A DNA stretch of 11,541 nt from Chloroflexi bacterium UBA4736 (GTDB lineage: Bacteria > Chloroflexota > Dormibacteria > Dormibacterales > Dormibacteraceae). Numbering within the stretch: the stretch's first letter is position 1; the number at the start of each line of letters is the position of its first letter. The stretch covers positions 22,435 through 33,975 of the forward strand of contig DHIW01000106.1 of the NCBI GenBank assembly GCA_002404015.1. The letters run 5' to 3'. The notes under the pieces are model-generated. The model searched no databases. It saw only the letters and a list, made by a program, of their open reading frames with translations, and was not told the origin of the DNA. Of this stretch, positions 1 through 7,747 are shown in pieces. A program made the translations under genes and the position numbers.

Positions 1-91
1 CGTATCTCCAATACGCTTTGCTCCGGTTCTCGAAGTCGCCTAGGATCTGGGCCACCTGGTCACCGAATCTCTCGCCGACCTTTTTCAGCAC
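1..91 (-). CDS. Possible gene fragment running off the left edge
   Basis: The minus strand is open from a GTG at 91 down to base 1 and reads like protein: it begins VLKKVGERFGDQVAQIL and continues with a polar stretch ending in AYWRY. The FGxxVAxI pattern is loosely like the segment after the metal site in HD-domain phosphohydrolases, but the HD motif itself is not visible. Codons such as AAA and AGA are less GC-biased than in neighbouring genes. The frame also stays open upstream of the GTG to a TAG near 143, so the start is not fixed. It would be divergent from the MFS gene, about 28 bp away. Alternatives are a remnant of a broken gene or chance. Function is not assigned. Confidence 0.25.
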   Translation of the reverse strand, partial: MLKKVGERFGDQVAQILGDFENRSKAYWRY

Positions 92-106
92 CCCGCTAGC
101 ACCCGC

Positions 107-112
107 TACGAT
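107..112 (+). promoter_or_regulatory. Candidate -10 element of the MFS gene, leaderless start
   Basis: TACGAT fits TAnnnT and lies 7 nt before the TTG at 120, so transcription could begin at or next to the start codon. A weak -35-like TTTTCA lies at 82-87, with a 19-bp spacer that is longer than ideal. A GGGGA immediately upstream of the TTG could instead act as a close-spaced ribosome site. This is inference from sequence only. Confidence 0.35.
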
Positions 113-119
113 CGGGGAC

Positions 120-1364
120 TTGGCCCGGACCGCAGACGGCACCAGCTATCGCGAGCTGCTCGCGACCCCCGGCTTCGGCCGCCTGGCGGGCTCCTCCCTG
201 CTCGCCCGCGTGGGCGGCCAGATGTGGGGCGTCGCGATCGTGCTCTACGTCCTCGAGCGCTTCCACTCGCCCAGCCTGGCCGGTCTGACCGTGTTCATCT
301 CCCTGGCGCCCGGCCTGCTGATCTCTCCGCTGGCCGGTGCGGCTCTCGACCGCTGGGGCCGGATCCGGCTGATCTGCGTCGACTACGTGCTGGGCGCCGC
401 CACCCTGGTCGGCGTGGTCGTCATGGCTGCGGCCGGCGTTCTCACCGTGCCCTCGCTGCTTGTCCTGATGGCGGTCAGCTCCCTCACCGTGCCGCTGGGC
501 TTTGCGGGGGCGCGCTCGCTCTTTCCGATCCTCGCCCCCAGCCACCTCTGGGACCGCGCCAACGCACTCGACAGCGCGATCTACAGCGCGTCCAACGTCG
601 CCGGGCCGGCCCTGGCCGGCGTCCTCTACGTCGCGATCGGAGGCGGCGGCACGCTTCTGGTCGTCGCCGCGGTCTGGGTGGCCGCCGTCTTCGCGGTCCT
701 GGGGATCCGCGAGCCCGCGCGCCGCGAGACCGACCGCAACGTCCTCGGGGAGGCCTGGGACGGCCTCCGCGAAACCTTCCGAAACCCCGTGCTGCGGGCG
801 ATGTCGCTCTCGATCCCGATCGCCAACGCCAGCCGGGGGGTGCTCATCCTGGCCCTGCCCGTGTTCATCCTGCACGACCTCCACCGGGGTCCCGACGTGG
901 TCGGGTTCGCCTGGTCGGTGGGCGGCCTGGCGGCCCTGGTTTCCGGGATCCTGGCCGGCCGGCTGGCCACCCTGGGCAAGGAGCGCAGGCTGATCGGCGC
1001 CTGCATGATCGGCCAGGCGGCCGTCCTGGCAGGGCTGGCCGCGGCGCCCTCCCAGCTGACGGTCTACGCGGCGTTGTTCCTGACCGGCTTGCTGAACGGG
1101 CCCCAGGACGTAGCGCTCTTCTCGCTGCGCCAGCGCAGCGTCAGCACCGCGCTCCTGGGCCGGGTGCTGGCGATCTCGATGAGCTTGAACTTCCTGGGCC
1201 AGCCGATCGGATCCGCGATCGGGGGACCGCTGGTCGCCGGCTCCGCCCGGCTGGGGATGGCCGCGTCCGCGGCCTTCCTGGCGGTGGGCGCGGTGCTGCT
1301 CTGGGTGCTGCTACCGCGTCCGGCCCTGGCTCAGTCCTCGACGACCACCGTCGCGCCCAGCTGA
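120..1364 (+). CDS. MFS transporter, DHA3/EntS-like drug or metabolite exporter
   Basis: This 414-residue integral membrane protein has about 12 hydrophobic segments, the usual MFS length. The loop between helices 2 and 3 carries the MFS signature GAALDRWGR (DRWGR at about residues 77-81). The stretch LWDRANALDSAIYSASNVAGPALAG before helix 5 is typical of the DHA3/MefA-EntS type. A basic, charged cytoplasmic linker beginning REPARRETDRN separates the two six-helix halves. I chose the TTG at 120 because the frame upstream (a TTG at 18) adds 34 non-hydrophobic residues unlike any MFS N-terminus. Proton-driven efflux of a small molecule is the family role; the substrate cannot be read from sequence. 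The C-terminal codons overlap the convergent L,D-transpeptidase gene by 34 bp. Confidence 0.85.
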   Translation: MARTADGTSYRELLATPGFGRLAGSSLLARVGGQMWGVAIVLYVLERFHSPSLAGLTVFISLAPGLLISPLAGAALDRWGRIRLICVDYVLGAATLVGVVVMAAAGVLTVPSLLVLMAVSSLTVPLGFAGARSLFPILAPSHLWDRANALDSAIYSASNVAGPALAGVLYVAIGGGGTLLVVAAVWVAAVFAVLGIREPARRETDRNVLGEAWDGLRETFRNPVLRAMSLSIPIANASRGVLILALPVFILHDLHRGPDVVGFAWSVGGLAALVSGILAGRLATLGKERRLIGACMIGQAAVLAGLAAAPSQLTVYAALFLTGLLNGPQDVALFSLRQRSVSTALLGRVLAISMSLNFLGQPIGSAIGGPLVAGSARLGMAASAAFLAVGAVLLWVLLPRPALAQSSTTTVAPS

Positions 1365-2713
1365 GCCCAAGCGTACAGAGACTGTAGAGGGCCGTCCAGT
1401 ACGTGGACGCAGCCGTGGCTGGCGTAGGGCCCGAACTGGGAGCCGGGGCCGTAGCTGTTGTCGGGCTGCCAGTCCGCGTTGTGGATGAAGGTGCCGTCGC
1501 CCACGAACTCCATCGCCCAGTAGACCCAGGCTTCGTGGTACCAGAAGGGGCTTCCCGGCGGCCACGGCGACACCATCTTGTAGGCAGGCGCCTTGTAGAA
1601 GATGCGGAAGGTGCCGCGGTCGGTGGGCAAGGCCGGGCGGCCCGTGGTGATCGGGGTGCGCAGTATCGGGCAGCCGGCGTCGTAGGCGACCAGCTGCTGG
1701 ATCGCCAGGTGGATCACGATCTGCTGCGCGGGGGCGCCCTCGAGGCACGCGACCCCGGCCAGGGGCAGGCGGCCCGAGCCGAGTGAGCCGGACATCTCGT
1801 CGACCAGGCCCTGGAGGTCGGTGACCGCTTTGGCGAGCTGCTCGTCGCTGTGCGCTGACATGAGCTCCACGTGGTACTGCTCGGCCCGGGTGGCGAAGGC
1901 GTCGCCGCCGCCGTACGCGTTCAACTGGCCCAGCAGGCCCGGCAGCTGGCCGAAGAGCACATCGCCATTGGCCCGCATGTCCACGCGTTTCTGCAGCGTG
2001 CGCAGGGCGGCCGTGAGCTCGTCAGCGATGGCGGCGTGGCTGTCGAGAAGGGCCGGGTAGGGCTGCGCCAGGTAAATCTGGCCGTCCACCAGGCTGGCCT
2101 GGCCGGGGTCTGTCAGCAGCCCCTCCTGGCCGGCAGTTGCGACCAGGTCCCGGAGCTGCGCCTCGCCCTGGACCACGTCCGCCGGCAAGCCTCCCGACAG
2201 TCCTCCGCCGGCATCGGCCAGCTCCCGTTTGGCGAGCTGGATCTCGACCACCTGGGTGCGAATCCTGGCCGCCAGGGCCCGGTACCCGGCCGGGGTGCTG
2301 GTGCGGCCCAGCTCGACGGCGCCGTCGTAGAGCGCGCCGGTGGCTCCGGGTTCCCGCCTCAGCTCGTCCAGGGCGGCTTCGGCGTCGAGCCGGGAGGCCT
2401 GGACCGCCTGTAGGCGGACGGCCAGCGCCTGGTCCTCGAGCACGAGGAACGGGTCGCGCACCGCGGCACCCGACACGACCGCGTACGGGACAGGCCCGCT
2501 GCGGCGCGCCTTCAGGCTCTGGAGCTCAGCACGCAGGCCGTCCAGGTTGGGGCTGGGAACGCCCTCGGCCACGTAGCGGACCAAGGTCTGCTCGACCGTC
2601 CGGGCCCGAGCGTCGAAGGCCATAGCGTCGGCGCCGGCACAGCCGCTGCTGACGATTGCGGCAAGGGTCAACGCGACGAGGGCGCGGCGCGCCCGCATCA
2701 TCGAGATTTGCAC
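1331..2713 (-). CDS. Lipoprotein L,D-transpeptidase (YkuD domain) with a long helical N-terminal region
   Basis: This 460-residue predicted exported protein starts at GTG 2713; ATGs at 2701 and 2698 are plausible alternatives. The N-terminus is a signal peptide: basic MMRARR, a hydrophobic stretch ALVALTLAAIV, then SSGC with Cys25 as likely lipidation site (a slightly weak lipobox, Ser at -3). Residues about 30-320 are Ala-rich and mostly helical, possibly a spacer or wall-binding region, and match nothing I recognise. Residues about 330-460 form the YkuD catalytic domain: FIHNAD contributes His411 and SHGCVHV contributes Ser432, His433 and catalytic Cys435. The family makes 3-3 crosslinks in peptidoglycan or attaches proteins to it, outside the membrane. 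It starts 15 nt after the CGNR regulator's stop with no Shine-Dalgarno, so co-transcription is likely. Confidence in the catalytic domain is high; the exact role is open. Confidence 0.88.
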   Translation of the reverse strand: MQISMMRARRALVALTLAAIVSSGCAGADAMAFDARARTVEQTLVRYVAEGVPSPNLDGLRAELQSLKARRSGPVPYAVVSGAAVRDPFLVLEDQALAVRLQAVQASRLDAEAALDELRREPGATGALYDGAVELGRTSTPAGYRALAARIRTQVVEIQLAKRELADAGGGLSGGLPADVVQGEAQLRDLVATAGQEGLLTDPGQASLVDGQIYLAQPYPALLDSHAAIADELTAALRTLQKRVDMRANGDVLFGQLPGLLGQLNAYGGGDAFATRAEQYHVELMSAHSDEQLAKAVTDLQGLVDEMSGSLGSGRLPLAGVACLEGAPAQQIVIHLAIQQLVAYDAGCPILRTPITTGRPALPTDRGTFRIFYKAPAYKMVSPWPPGSPFWYHEAWVYWAMEFVGDGTFIHNADWQPDNSYGPGSQFGPYASHGCVHVLDGPLQSLYAWAQLGATVVVED

Positions 2714-2728
2714 GAGGCTATGTCTGGT

Positions 2729-3334
2729 CTAAGCGGCACCGGCCCGCGTTCTTGCGTGGTGACGGCGGGCTTTGGCTCGGTTCCCGCATATGCGCATATC
2801 GCACCAGCGGCGGGTCCGGTTACGCGAGGTGTCGAGGAAAAGGAAGCCGCAGCCCCGGCCTGCGCAGCGGCGGAGCGCGTCCAGGCGGCCCTCGGTCAGC
2901 AGGTCGGCTGCGGAGCGGGCGACCGGCCAGAGCAGCGAGTCGAGCGCCCTGCCGCCATCTGCCCAGAGCCACGTGAAGCCGGAGTCGGTGGGGACCAGCT
3001 GGGAGCGGGACATCGCGCCCGCCAGCTCGGCGTTGAGGACCTCCAGGTCGGCGCCCCGGGCGGCGGCGGACTCCGCCACGGCGGCGAAGATCCGGTAGAG
3101 CGCGAGGCGCAGCGCCAGCGCCCGCTCGTGCACGCGCAGCGCCTCGGTCGGAGTCCGGCCAGCGGTGCGCAGCAGCCGGGTCGCCTCCTCAGCGTTCAGG
3201 ATCCCGGTGCGCCAGCTCCAGCCGACCAGGTCGCCGTAATCCTGCAGGCGCTCGCCGGTTCGCTCGCTCGTGGTGTTGCAGAAGTCGAGACAGAGCCGGC
3301 CACCAACGAGGTCGTACTTGGGGGGTCCAGCCAC
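2729..3334 (-). CDS. CGNR zinc-finger / ABATE-domain transcriptional regulator
   Basis: This 201-residue protein has an N-terminal ABATE-type region (residues about 5-145: GGRLCLDFCNTT near the start and a helical middle) and a C-terminal CGNR zinc finger. The finger ligands are Cys157 and Cys162 (CAGRGC) and Cys178 and Cys183, the last opening the CGNR tetrad. A basic tail RAKARRHHARTR follows, as is usual in this family. CGNR proteins are presumed DNA-binding, stress- or metabolite-responsive regulators; their ligands are mostly unknown. The GTG start at 3334 is supported by the conserved LDFxN motif soon after it and by a -10-like element 7 nt upstream. It lies 42 bp after gltB and 15 nt before the L,D-transpeptidase, which makes the latter its most likely target or partner. 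Confidence 0.88.
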   Translation of the reverse strand: MAGPPKYDLVGGRLCLDFCNTTSERTGERLQDYGDLVGWSWRTGILNAEEATRLLRTAGRTPTEALRVHERALALRLALYRIFAAVAESAAARGADLEVLNAELAGAMSRSQLVPTDSGFTWLWADGGRALDSLLWPVARSAADLLTEGRLDALRRCAGRGCGFLFLDTSRNRTRRWCDMRICGNRAKARRHHARTRAGAA

Positions 3335-3341
3335 GCGGACA

Positions 3342-3371
3342 ATTCTGCCTCTAACTGGCGGCTACATTCAG
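3342..3371 (-). promoter_or_regulatory. Candidate promoter of the CGNR regulator gene
   Basis: Read on the minus strand, CTGAAT (3371-3366) is followed after 18 bp by CAGAAT (3347-3342), then 7 nt and the GTG start. The spacing is near ideal and no Shine-Dalgarno sequence lies between, which fits a leaderless transcript. The promoter lies in the 42-bp gap after the gltB stop, so the CGNR-transpeptidase pair could be transcribed separately from gltB. Confidence 0.45.
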
Positions 3372-3376
3372 GGTGG

Positions 3377-6300
3377 TTAGGCGGGGGCCGCGGGCTCGCG
3401 CTCGGCGGCAGCCTCGGACGGCGCGGCTTCGAGCGCCGGTGTGACCGGCGGCTGGACCACGGCCACCGGCATGATCTGCCGGAAACCCTCCAGGGCCAGC
3501 TCCCAGTCCGCCAGCAGCAGGGCCGCCCGCGGGCTGCCGGTGCGCCGCAGGTGCTCCTCCACCAGCCGCCGCAGCCCCTCAGCGTCCTCGGCCGGCACGT
3601 GGCGGGCGACCACGCTGTCGACGTTCAGCTGTCTCCACTCGCGCACGTACGCGACGCCGCCCGTCATCCCGGCTCCGACATTCCAGCCGACCGGTCCCAG
3701 GGCCACCGCGATGCCGCCCGTCATGTACTCGCAGAAGTGATCGCCGGCGCCCTCCAGCACGGCGACCGCGCCGGAGTTGCGTACACAGAACCGCTCGCCG
3801 GCGCGCCCGGCCAGGAACAGGGCGCCACCGGTCGCGCCGTACAGGCACGTGTTGCCGGCCAGGACCGGGTCCTCGGCGGCGTCATCGGGAAAGGGCTTGA
3901 TCACGACAACGCCGCCGCCCATCCCTTTGCCGACGTAGTCGTTGGCCTCGCCCTCCAGGACCAGCTCCATGCCCTCGTCGCACCAGGCTCCGAAGCTCTG
4001 GCCGGCGCTGCCGGTGTAGTGGCGGCTCTCGCCGCGGAGGCCGGCGCCGACCGCCCGACAGGAGTTGTCGATCTTGCCGCTGGGCGGCGTGCCCCCGGGG
4101 ACCTCGCCGTTGCGGGCCCACAGCCGGCGTCGGGGCGCAGCCGGGTCGGCTGGGGCTCGCAGCAGGAAGGAGGGGTCCAAGCCCGCGCAGTCGGCGACGG
4201 CTCGCAGCATCTCGACCCGGCCGACGACGTCGTCGATGCCGACGGCCCCGGCCAGTGCCAGGTACTGGCGGGCTTCCTCGGCGATCAGCGTCAGGTAGGT
4301 GACCACGTGCTCCGGCCGGCCGGTGAACTTGGCCCGCAGGTCCTCGTTCTGGGTCGCGATTCCGGTGGGGCACGTGTTCAGGTGGCACTGGCGGGCCATG
4401 TCGCAGCCCAGTGCGACCAGCACCCCGGTGCCAAAGCCGAACTCCTCGGCGCCCAGCATGGCGGCCACCACCACGTCGCGTCCGCTCTTCAGGCCGCCGT
4501 CCGTCCGCAGCGTGACGCGCTCGCGCAGGTTGTGCTCGACGAGCACCTGCTGGGTCTCGGCCAGGCCGAGCTCCCACGGCACACCGGCCGACTTGATCGA
4601 GGAGAGGGGGGAGGCGCCCGTGCCACCGTTGTGGCCGGAGATCAGGATGTAGTCGGCCCTCGCCTTGGCGACGCCGGCGGCGATGGTGCCGACGCCGGCC
4701 TCCGACACCAGCTTCACGCCCACCCGGGCTCGGGGGTTGATGGCCTTCAGGTCGTGGATGAGCTGCGCCAGGTCCTCGATCGAGTAGATGTCGTGGTGGG
4801 GCGGCGGGCTGATCAGCTGCATCCCGGGCTGGGCGTGGCGCAGGCGGGCGATCAGGTTCGTCACCTTGATGGCGGGCAGCTGGCCGCCCTCGCCAGGCTT
4901 GGAGCCCTGGGCGATCTTGATCTCGAGCTCGTCGGCCCGCTTCAAGTAGGCCGGTGTGACCCCGAAGCGGGCCGAGGCGACCTGCTTGATGCGGTTGTCG
5001 CGCCGCGGCCCCTCCATGGTGTAGAAGTCGCCGTCCTCGCCTCCCTCGCCGGAGTTGGACCGGCCGCCCATCTGGTTCATGGCGACCGCCAGCGTCTCGT
5101 GGGCCTCCGGCGAGAGGGCGCCCAGCGACATGGCGGTCGAGATGAAGCGGGTCCGGATGGTCGCGGCCGGCTCGACGTCCGTGAGCGCGGTGGGAGCGGC
5201 CGCCGGCCGGATCTCCAGCAGGTCCCTCAGATCCTGGGGCGGCCCCATCGTGGAGAGCTCGCGCCAGCGCGCGTACTCCTCCAGGTCGCCGGTCTGGGCC
5301 GCTTTCTGGGCCGCACGCACCGCGATCGGGTTGTAGGCGTGGAACTCGCCCGCCTTGCGGAAGCGCACCCGGCCGTGGTCCGTCAGAACGTCCTTGCCGG
5401 CCGGCTCCTCGTCCGCCTCCCAGGCGTAGGCGTGCCAGTCGGTGATCCTGGCCTCCAGGTCCGCGAAGGAAGCTCCCCCGATCCGGGAGGGCACCGCCGG
5501 CAGGCACAGCTCCATCACCTCGGCGCCGAGCCCGAGGACCTCGAAGACCTGAGCTCCGCAGTAGCTGGTGATGCAGGAGATGCCCATCTTGGCCATCACT
5601 TTCAGCAACCCGTAATCGAGCGCCTTGCGGTAATGGTGCTCGCTGTCCTCGCCCTCCTCCTCCACGGCCGCCGCCAGTGCCAGGTAGGGGTGCAACGCGC
5701 TGGCGCCCGCGCTGATCAGGCAGGCCATGTCGTGGACGTCGATGGCGTCGCCGGCCAGCGCCACCACGTCCTTCTGCAGGCGCTGCCCGGCCTCGAGCAG
5801 ACGCTCGTGCACCGCGCCCACCGCCAGCACCATCGGCACCGGCCGCCGGTGGCGGCCCGCGCTACGGTCGCTCAGCACGACGATGCCGGGCGGCGCCTGC
5901 TGGGCCTCGGCGCAGAGCCGCTCCAGCGCGCCGCGGAGCGTTTCGCCGGCGCCGAATGAGGCCTCGAGCACCGTGGCAGACTCGAGCACGCGGGTCAGCT
6001 CGCCGGCCCCCAGGATGGGCGACTGGAGCTCCAGAAGCGGGTGCTCGCTGGCGACCGTGGCCGGATGCAGGTGGCGGCGCAGCTCGGCCTTGGCGTCACC
6101 CTCAGGTCCCAGTGTGGAGCCGCGAGCGCCCAGCATCACCCGCAGCGACATGACCGACTTCTCGCGCAGCGAGTCGATGGCCGGGTTGGTGACCTGGGCG
6201 AAGCGCTGCCGTAGGTGGTTGTACAGCCGCCGCGGCGTGCGGCCCAGGGGGGCGATCGGGATGTCGTCGCCCATCGAGTAGTTGGGCTCGAGCCCGCTCT

Positions 6301-7669
6301 CCGCCATCGCCTGGACCACCATCCGGATGTCTTCGGCGCCCCAGCCGTGCATGCGCTGGAGGCGGGCGGTGTGGGCGGGCACCTCGGCGTCCAGGTGGCG
6401 CTTCTCGACCGGCACCAGGACCCGGTCTGCGAGCAGGCCATAGTCGTTTCTCGACGCAACCCGCTCCTTGGCCTCCTGGTCGTGGAGCAGCGAGCCGTCG
6501 CGAACGTCCACCAGCAGCAGCTGGCCGGGGCCGAGGCGGCCCCGCTCGACGACCGTCGAGGGCTCCAGCGGCACCACGCCTGCCTCGGAGGCCGCCACCA
6601 CGAGGCCATCCGAGCTCACCTGGTAGCGGATCGGCCGCAGGCCGTTGCGGTCCAGCGCCACGCCGGCGACCAGGCCGTCCGAGAACGCAAGCGCGGCGGG
6701 GCCGTCCCAGGGCTCGAAGCGCGTGGACTGGTAGCGGTAGAAGTCGCGCACGGCGGGGGCCATGTCGCCGCGGCCCTCCCAGGCGTCTGGGACCAGGGTC
6801 ATCAGCGCCTCGGCCGGATCGAAGCCGCGCCTGACCAGGAGCTCGAGCACGTTGTCGAGGGCCGAGGAGTCCGAGCCCTCCGCCCAGACCACGGGCCGCA
6901 GGTCCGCCACCAGCTCCGCCTCGCGAGCCCGCATCCAGGCCCGGTTGCCGGTGACCGTGTTGATCTCCCCGTTGTGAGCCAGCAGCCGGAAGGGCTGGGC
7001 GTTGCGCCAGTCAGGGAGGGTGTTCGTCGAGTAGCGCTGATGGAAGACCGCGATCTGGCTCTCGCAGGCCTGGTCTCCGAGGTCGAGGTAGAAGTCGGCC
7101 AGGTGCGTGCCCGCCATCAGGCCCTTGTAGACGACGGTCCGGCAGGAGGCAGAGGGCACGTACATGCGGACGCCCTGCTTCTCGGCACTCCGCTCGGCGC
7201 GGCGGCGCGCGGTGTAGAGCAGGTCCTCCCATTCGTCGTCCGCAACCTCCGGCCGGGTGATGACCGCGTGCCAGATGGCCGGCATGCTCTCCCGCGCCTT
7301 GGCGCCCAGCGAGTCGGGGTCGAGCGGCACCCGGCGCCAGTCCGCGACCCCCATCCCGCAGGTCGCCAGGGCGGCGGCCAGCACCTCTCGCGCCCGCCCA
7401 TCCCACTCGAACAGGGCCGCCACGGCGGTGTGGGGGCCGAAGATCCGGCGCGGGATCTGGATCAGGAGGCCGGCACCGTCGCCGCTCTTGCCGTCGGCGT
7501 CCAGGCCGCCCCGGTGGGCGAGCCGGGCCAGGGCGGTCACGCCGAGCTCGACCACCCGGTGGCTGGCGGCGGCGTCAGGCGTGGCTACGAAGCCCATGCC
7601 GCAGGCGGCACGGAACGCCGGAACAGTCCCCGGCCAGGCGGCGCGCGGAAGGACACGCGGGCGAGGCAC
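3377..7669 (-). CDS. gltB: Glutamate synthase large (alpha) subunit, NAD(P)H-type
   Basis: This 1430-residue cytoplasmic enzyme makes two glutamates from glutamine and 2-oxoglutarate. The N-terminal glutaminase domain begins, after a 22-residue propeptide, with catalytic Cys23 in ACGMGFVA; HNGEINTVTGNRAW (Asn233) is its conserved substrate-site motif. The FMN synthase domain has SNSGEGGED (871-879), the KPGEGGQLP stretch and the 3Fe-4S cysteines Cys1089, Cys1095 and Cys1100 (C-x5-C-x4-C). The C-terminal beta-helix domain has GEANDYVGKGMGGG. Only 14 residues separate GGED from IKQVAS, so the ferredoxin-loop insertion of plant and cyanobacterial enzymes is absent, implying a GltD electron-donor partner, which is not adjacent. 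The linker before GSAGQSFGAW is shorter than usual. GTG 7669 gives a propeptide of plausible length. It follows the PucR regulator gene by 78 bp. Confidence 0.97.
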   Translation of the reverse strand: MPRPRVLPRAAWPGTVPAFRAACGMGFVATPDAAASHRVVELGVTALARLAHRGGLDADGKSGDGAGLLIQIPRRIFGPHTAVAALFEWDGRAREVLAAALATCGMGVADWRRVPLDPDSLGAKARESMPAIWHAVITRPEVADDEWEDLLYTARRRAERSAEKQGVRMYVPSASCRTVVYKGLMAGTHLADFYLDLGDQACESQIAVFHQRYSTNTLPDWRNAQPFRLLAHNGEINTVTGNRAWMRAREAELVADLRPVVWAEGSDSSALDNVLELLVRRGFDPAEALMTLVPDAWEGRGDMAPAVRDFYRYQSTRFEPWDGPAALAFSDGLVAGVALDRNGLRPIRYQVSSDGLVVAASEAGVVPLEPSTVVERGRLGPGQLLLVDVRDGSLLHDQEAKERVASRNDYGLLADRVLVPVEKRHLDAEVPAHTARLQRMHGWGAEDIRMVVQAMAESGLEPNYSMGDDIPIAPLGRTPRRLYNHLRQRFAQVTNPAIDSLREKSVMSLRVMLGARGSTLGPEGDAKAELRRHLHPATVASEHPLLELQSPILGAGELTRVLESATVLEASFGAGETLRGALERLCAEAQQAPPGIVVLSDRSAGRHRRPVPMVLAVGAVHERLLEAGQRLQKDVVALAGDAIDVHDMACLISAGASALHPYLALAAAVEEEGEDSEHHYRKALDYGLLKVMAKMGISCITSYCGAQVFEVLGLGAEVMELCLPAVPSRIGGASFADLEARITDWHAYAWEADEEPAGKDVLTDHGRVRFRKAGEFHAYNPIAVRAAQKAAQTGDLEEYARWRELSTMGPPQDLRDLLEIRPAAAPTALTDVEPAATIRTRFISTAMSLGALSPEAHETLAVAMNQMGGRSNSGEGGEDGDFYTMEGPRRDNRIKQVASARFGVTPAYLKRADELEIKIAQGSKPGEGGQLPAIKVTNLIARLRHAQPGMQLISPPPHHDIYSIEDLAQLIHDLKAINPRARVGVKLVSEAGVGTIAAGVAKARADYILISGHNGGTGASPLSSIKSAGVPWELGLAETQQVLVEHNLRERVTLRTDGGLKSGRDVVVAAMLGAEEFGFGTGVLVALGCDMARQCHLNTCPTGIATQNEDLRAKFTGRPEHVVTYLTLIAEEARQYLALAGAVGIDDVVGRVEMLRAVADCAGLDPSFLLRAPADPAAPRRRLWARNGEVPGGTPPSGKIDNSCRAVGAGLRGESRHYTGSAGQSFGAWCDEGMELVLEGEANDYVGKGMGGGVVVIKPFPDDAAEDPVLAGNTCLYGATGGALFLAGRAGERFCVRNSGAVAVLEGAGDHFCEYMTGGIAVALGPVGWNVGAGMTGGVAYVREWRQLNVDSVVARHVPAEDAEGLRRLVEEHLRRTGSPRAALLLADWELALEGFRQIMPVAVVQPPVTPALEAAPSEAAAEREPAAPA

Positions 7670-7676
7670 GACGTGA

Positions 7677-7682
7677 AGACTA
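7677..7682 (-). promoter_or_regulatory. Candidate -10 element of gltB, leaderless start
   Basis: On the minus strand TAGTCT fits TAnnnT and is followed by 7 nt and the GTG start. No Shine-Dalgarno sequence is present. No convincing -35 is visible at 17-18 bp, where TAGGCT or CTAGGC lies. A second TTAGTCT occurs 37 bp further upstream and could be another -10 or part of a binding site. Confidence 0.4.
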
Positions 7683-7708
7683 ACTGCGAGCCGGCGAACA
7701 GCCTAGTT

Positions 7709-7738
7709 GATAGAGACTAAAAACCAGCCCGATCTATC
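7709..7738. promoter_or_regulatory. Inverted repeat upstream of gltB, possible operator
   Basis: GATAGA at 7709-7714 and TCTATC at 7733-7738 form a perfect 6-bp inverted repeat with an 18-bp centre, in an AT-richer patch of the pucR-gltB gap. It lies just upstream of the gltB -10 region, where an activator or repressor would bind. The neighbouring PucR regulator is an obvious candidate, but no consensus supports that. The centre is long for a typical helix-turn-helix dimer site, and chance is possible. Confidence 0.25.
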
Positions 7739-7747
7739 GTTTGCAGC

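Noticed and set aside
18..119. Upstream extension of the MFS gene to a TTG at 18
   Set aside because: It adds 34 residues unlike an MFS N-terminus, and a -10-like element lies inside it just before the TTG at 120.
2708..5959. Very long open frame (1083 codons) on the plus strand, opposite gltB and the CGNR gene
   Set aside because: It is a GC-rich shadow of real minus-strand genes: low-complexity Arg/Gly/Ala/Gln composition, no motifs, and it crosses gene boundaries.
6215..7720. 501-codon plus-strand frame opposite the 5' half of gltB
   Set aside because: Antisense shadow: the minus strand carries unmistakable GltB glutaminase motifs here, while this frame has none.
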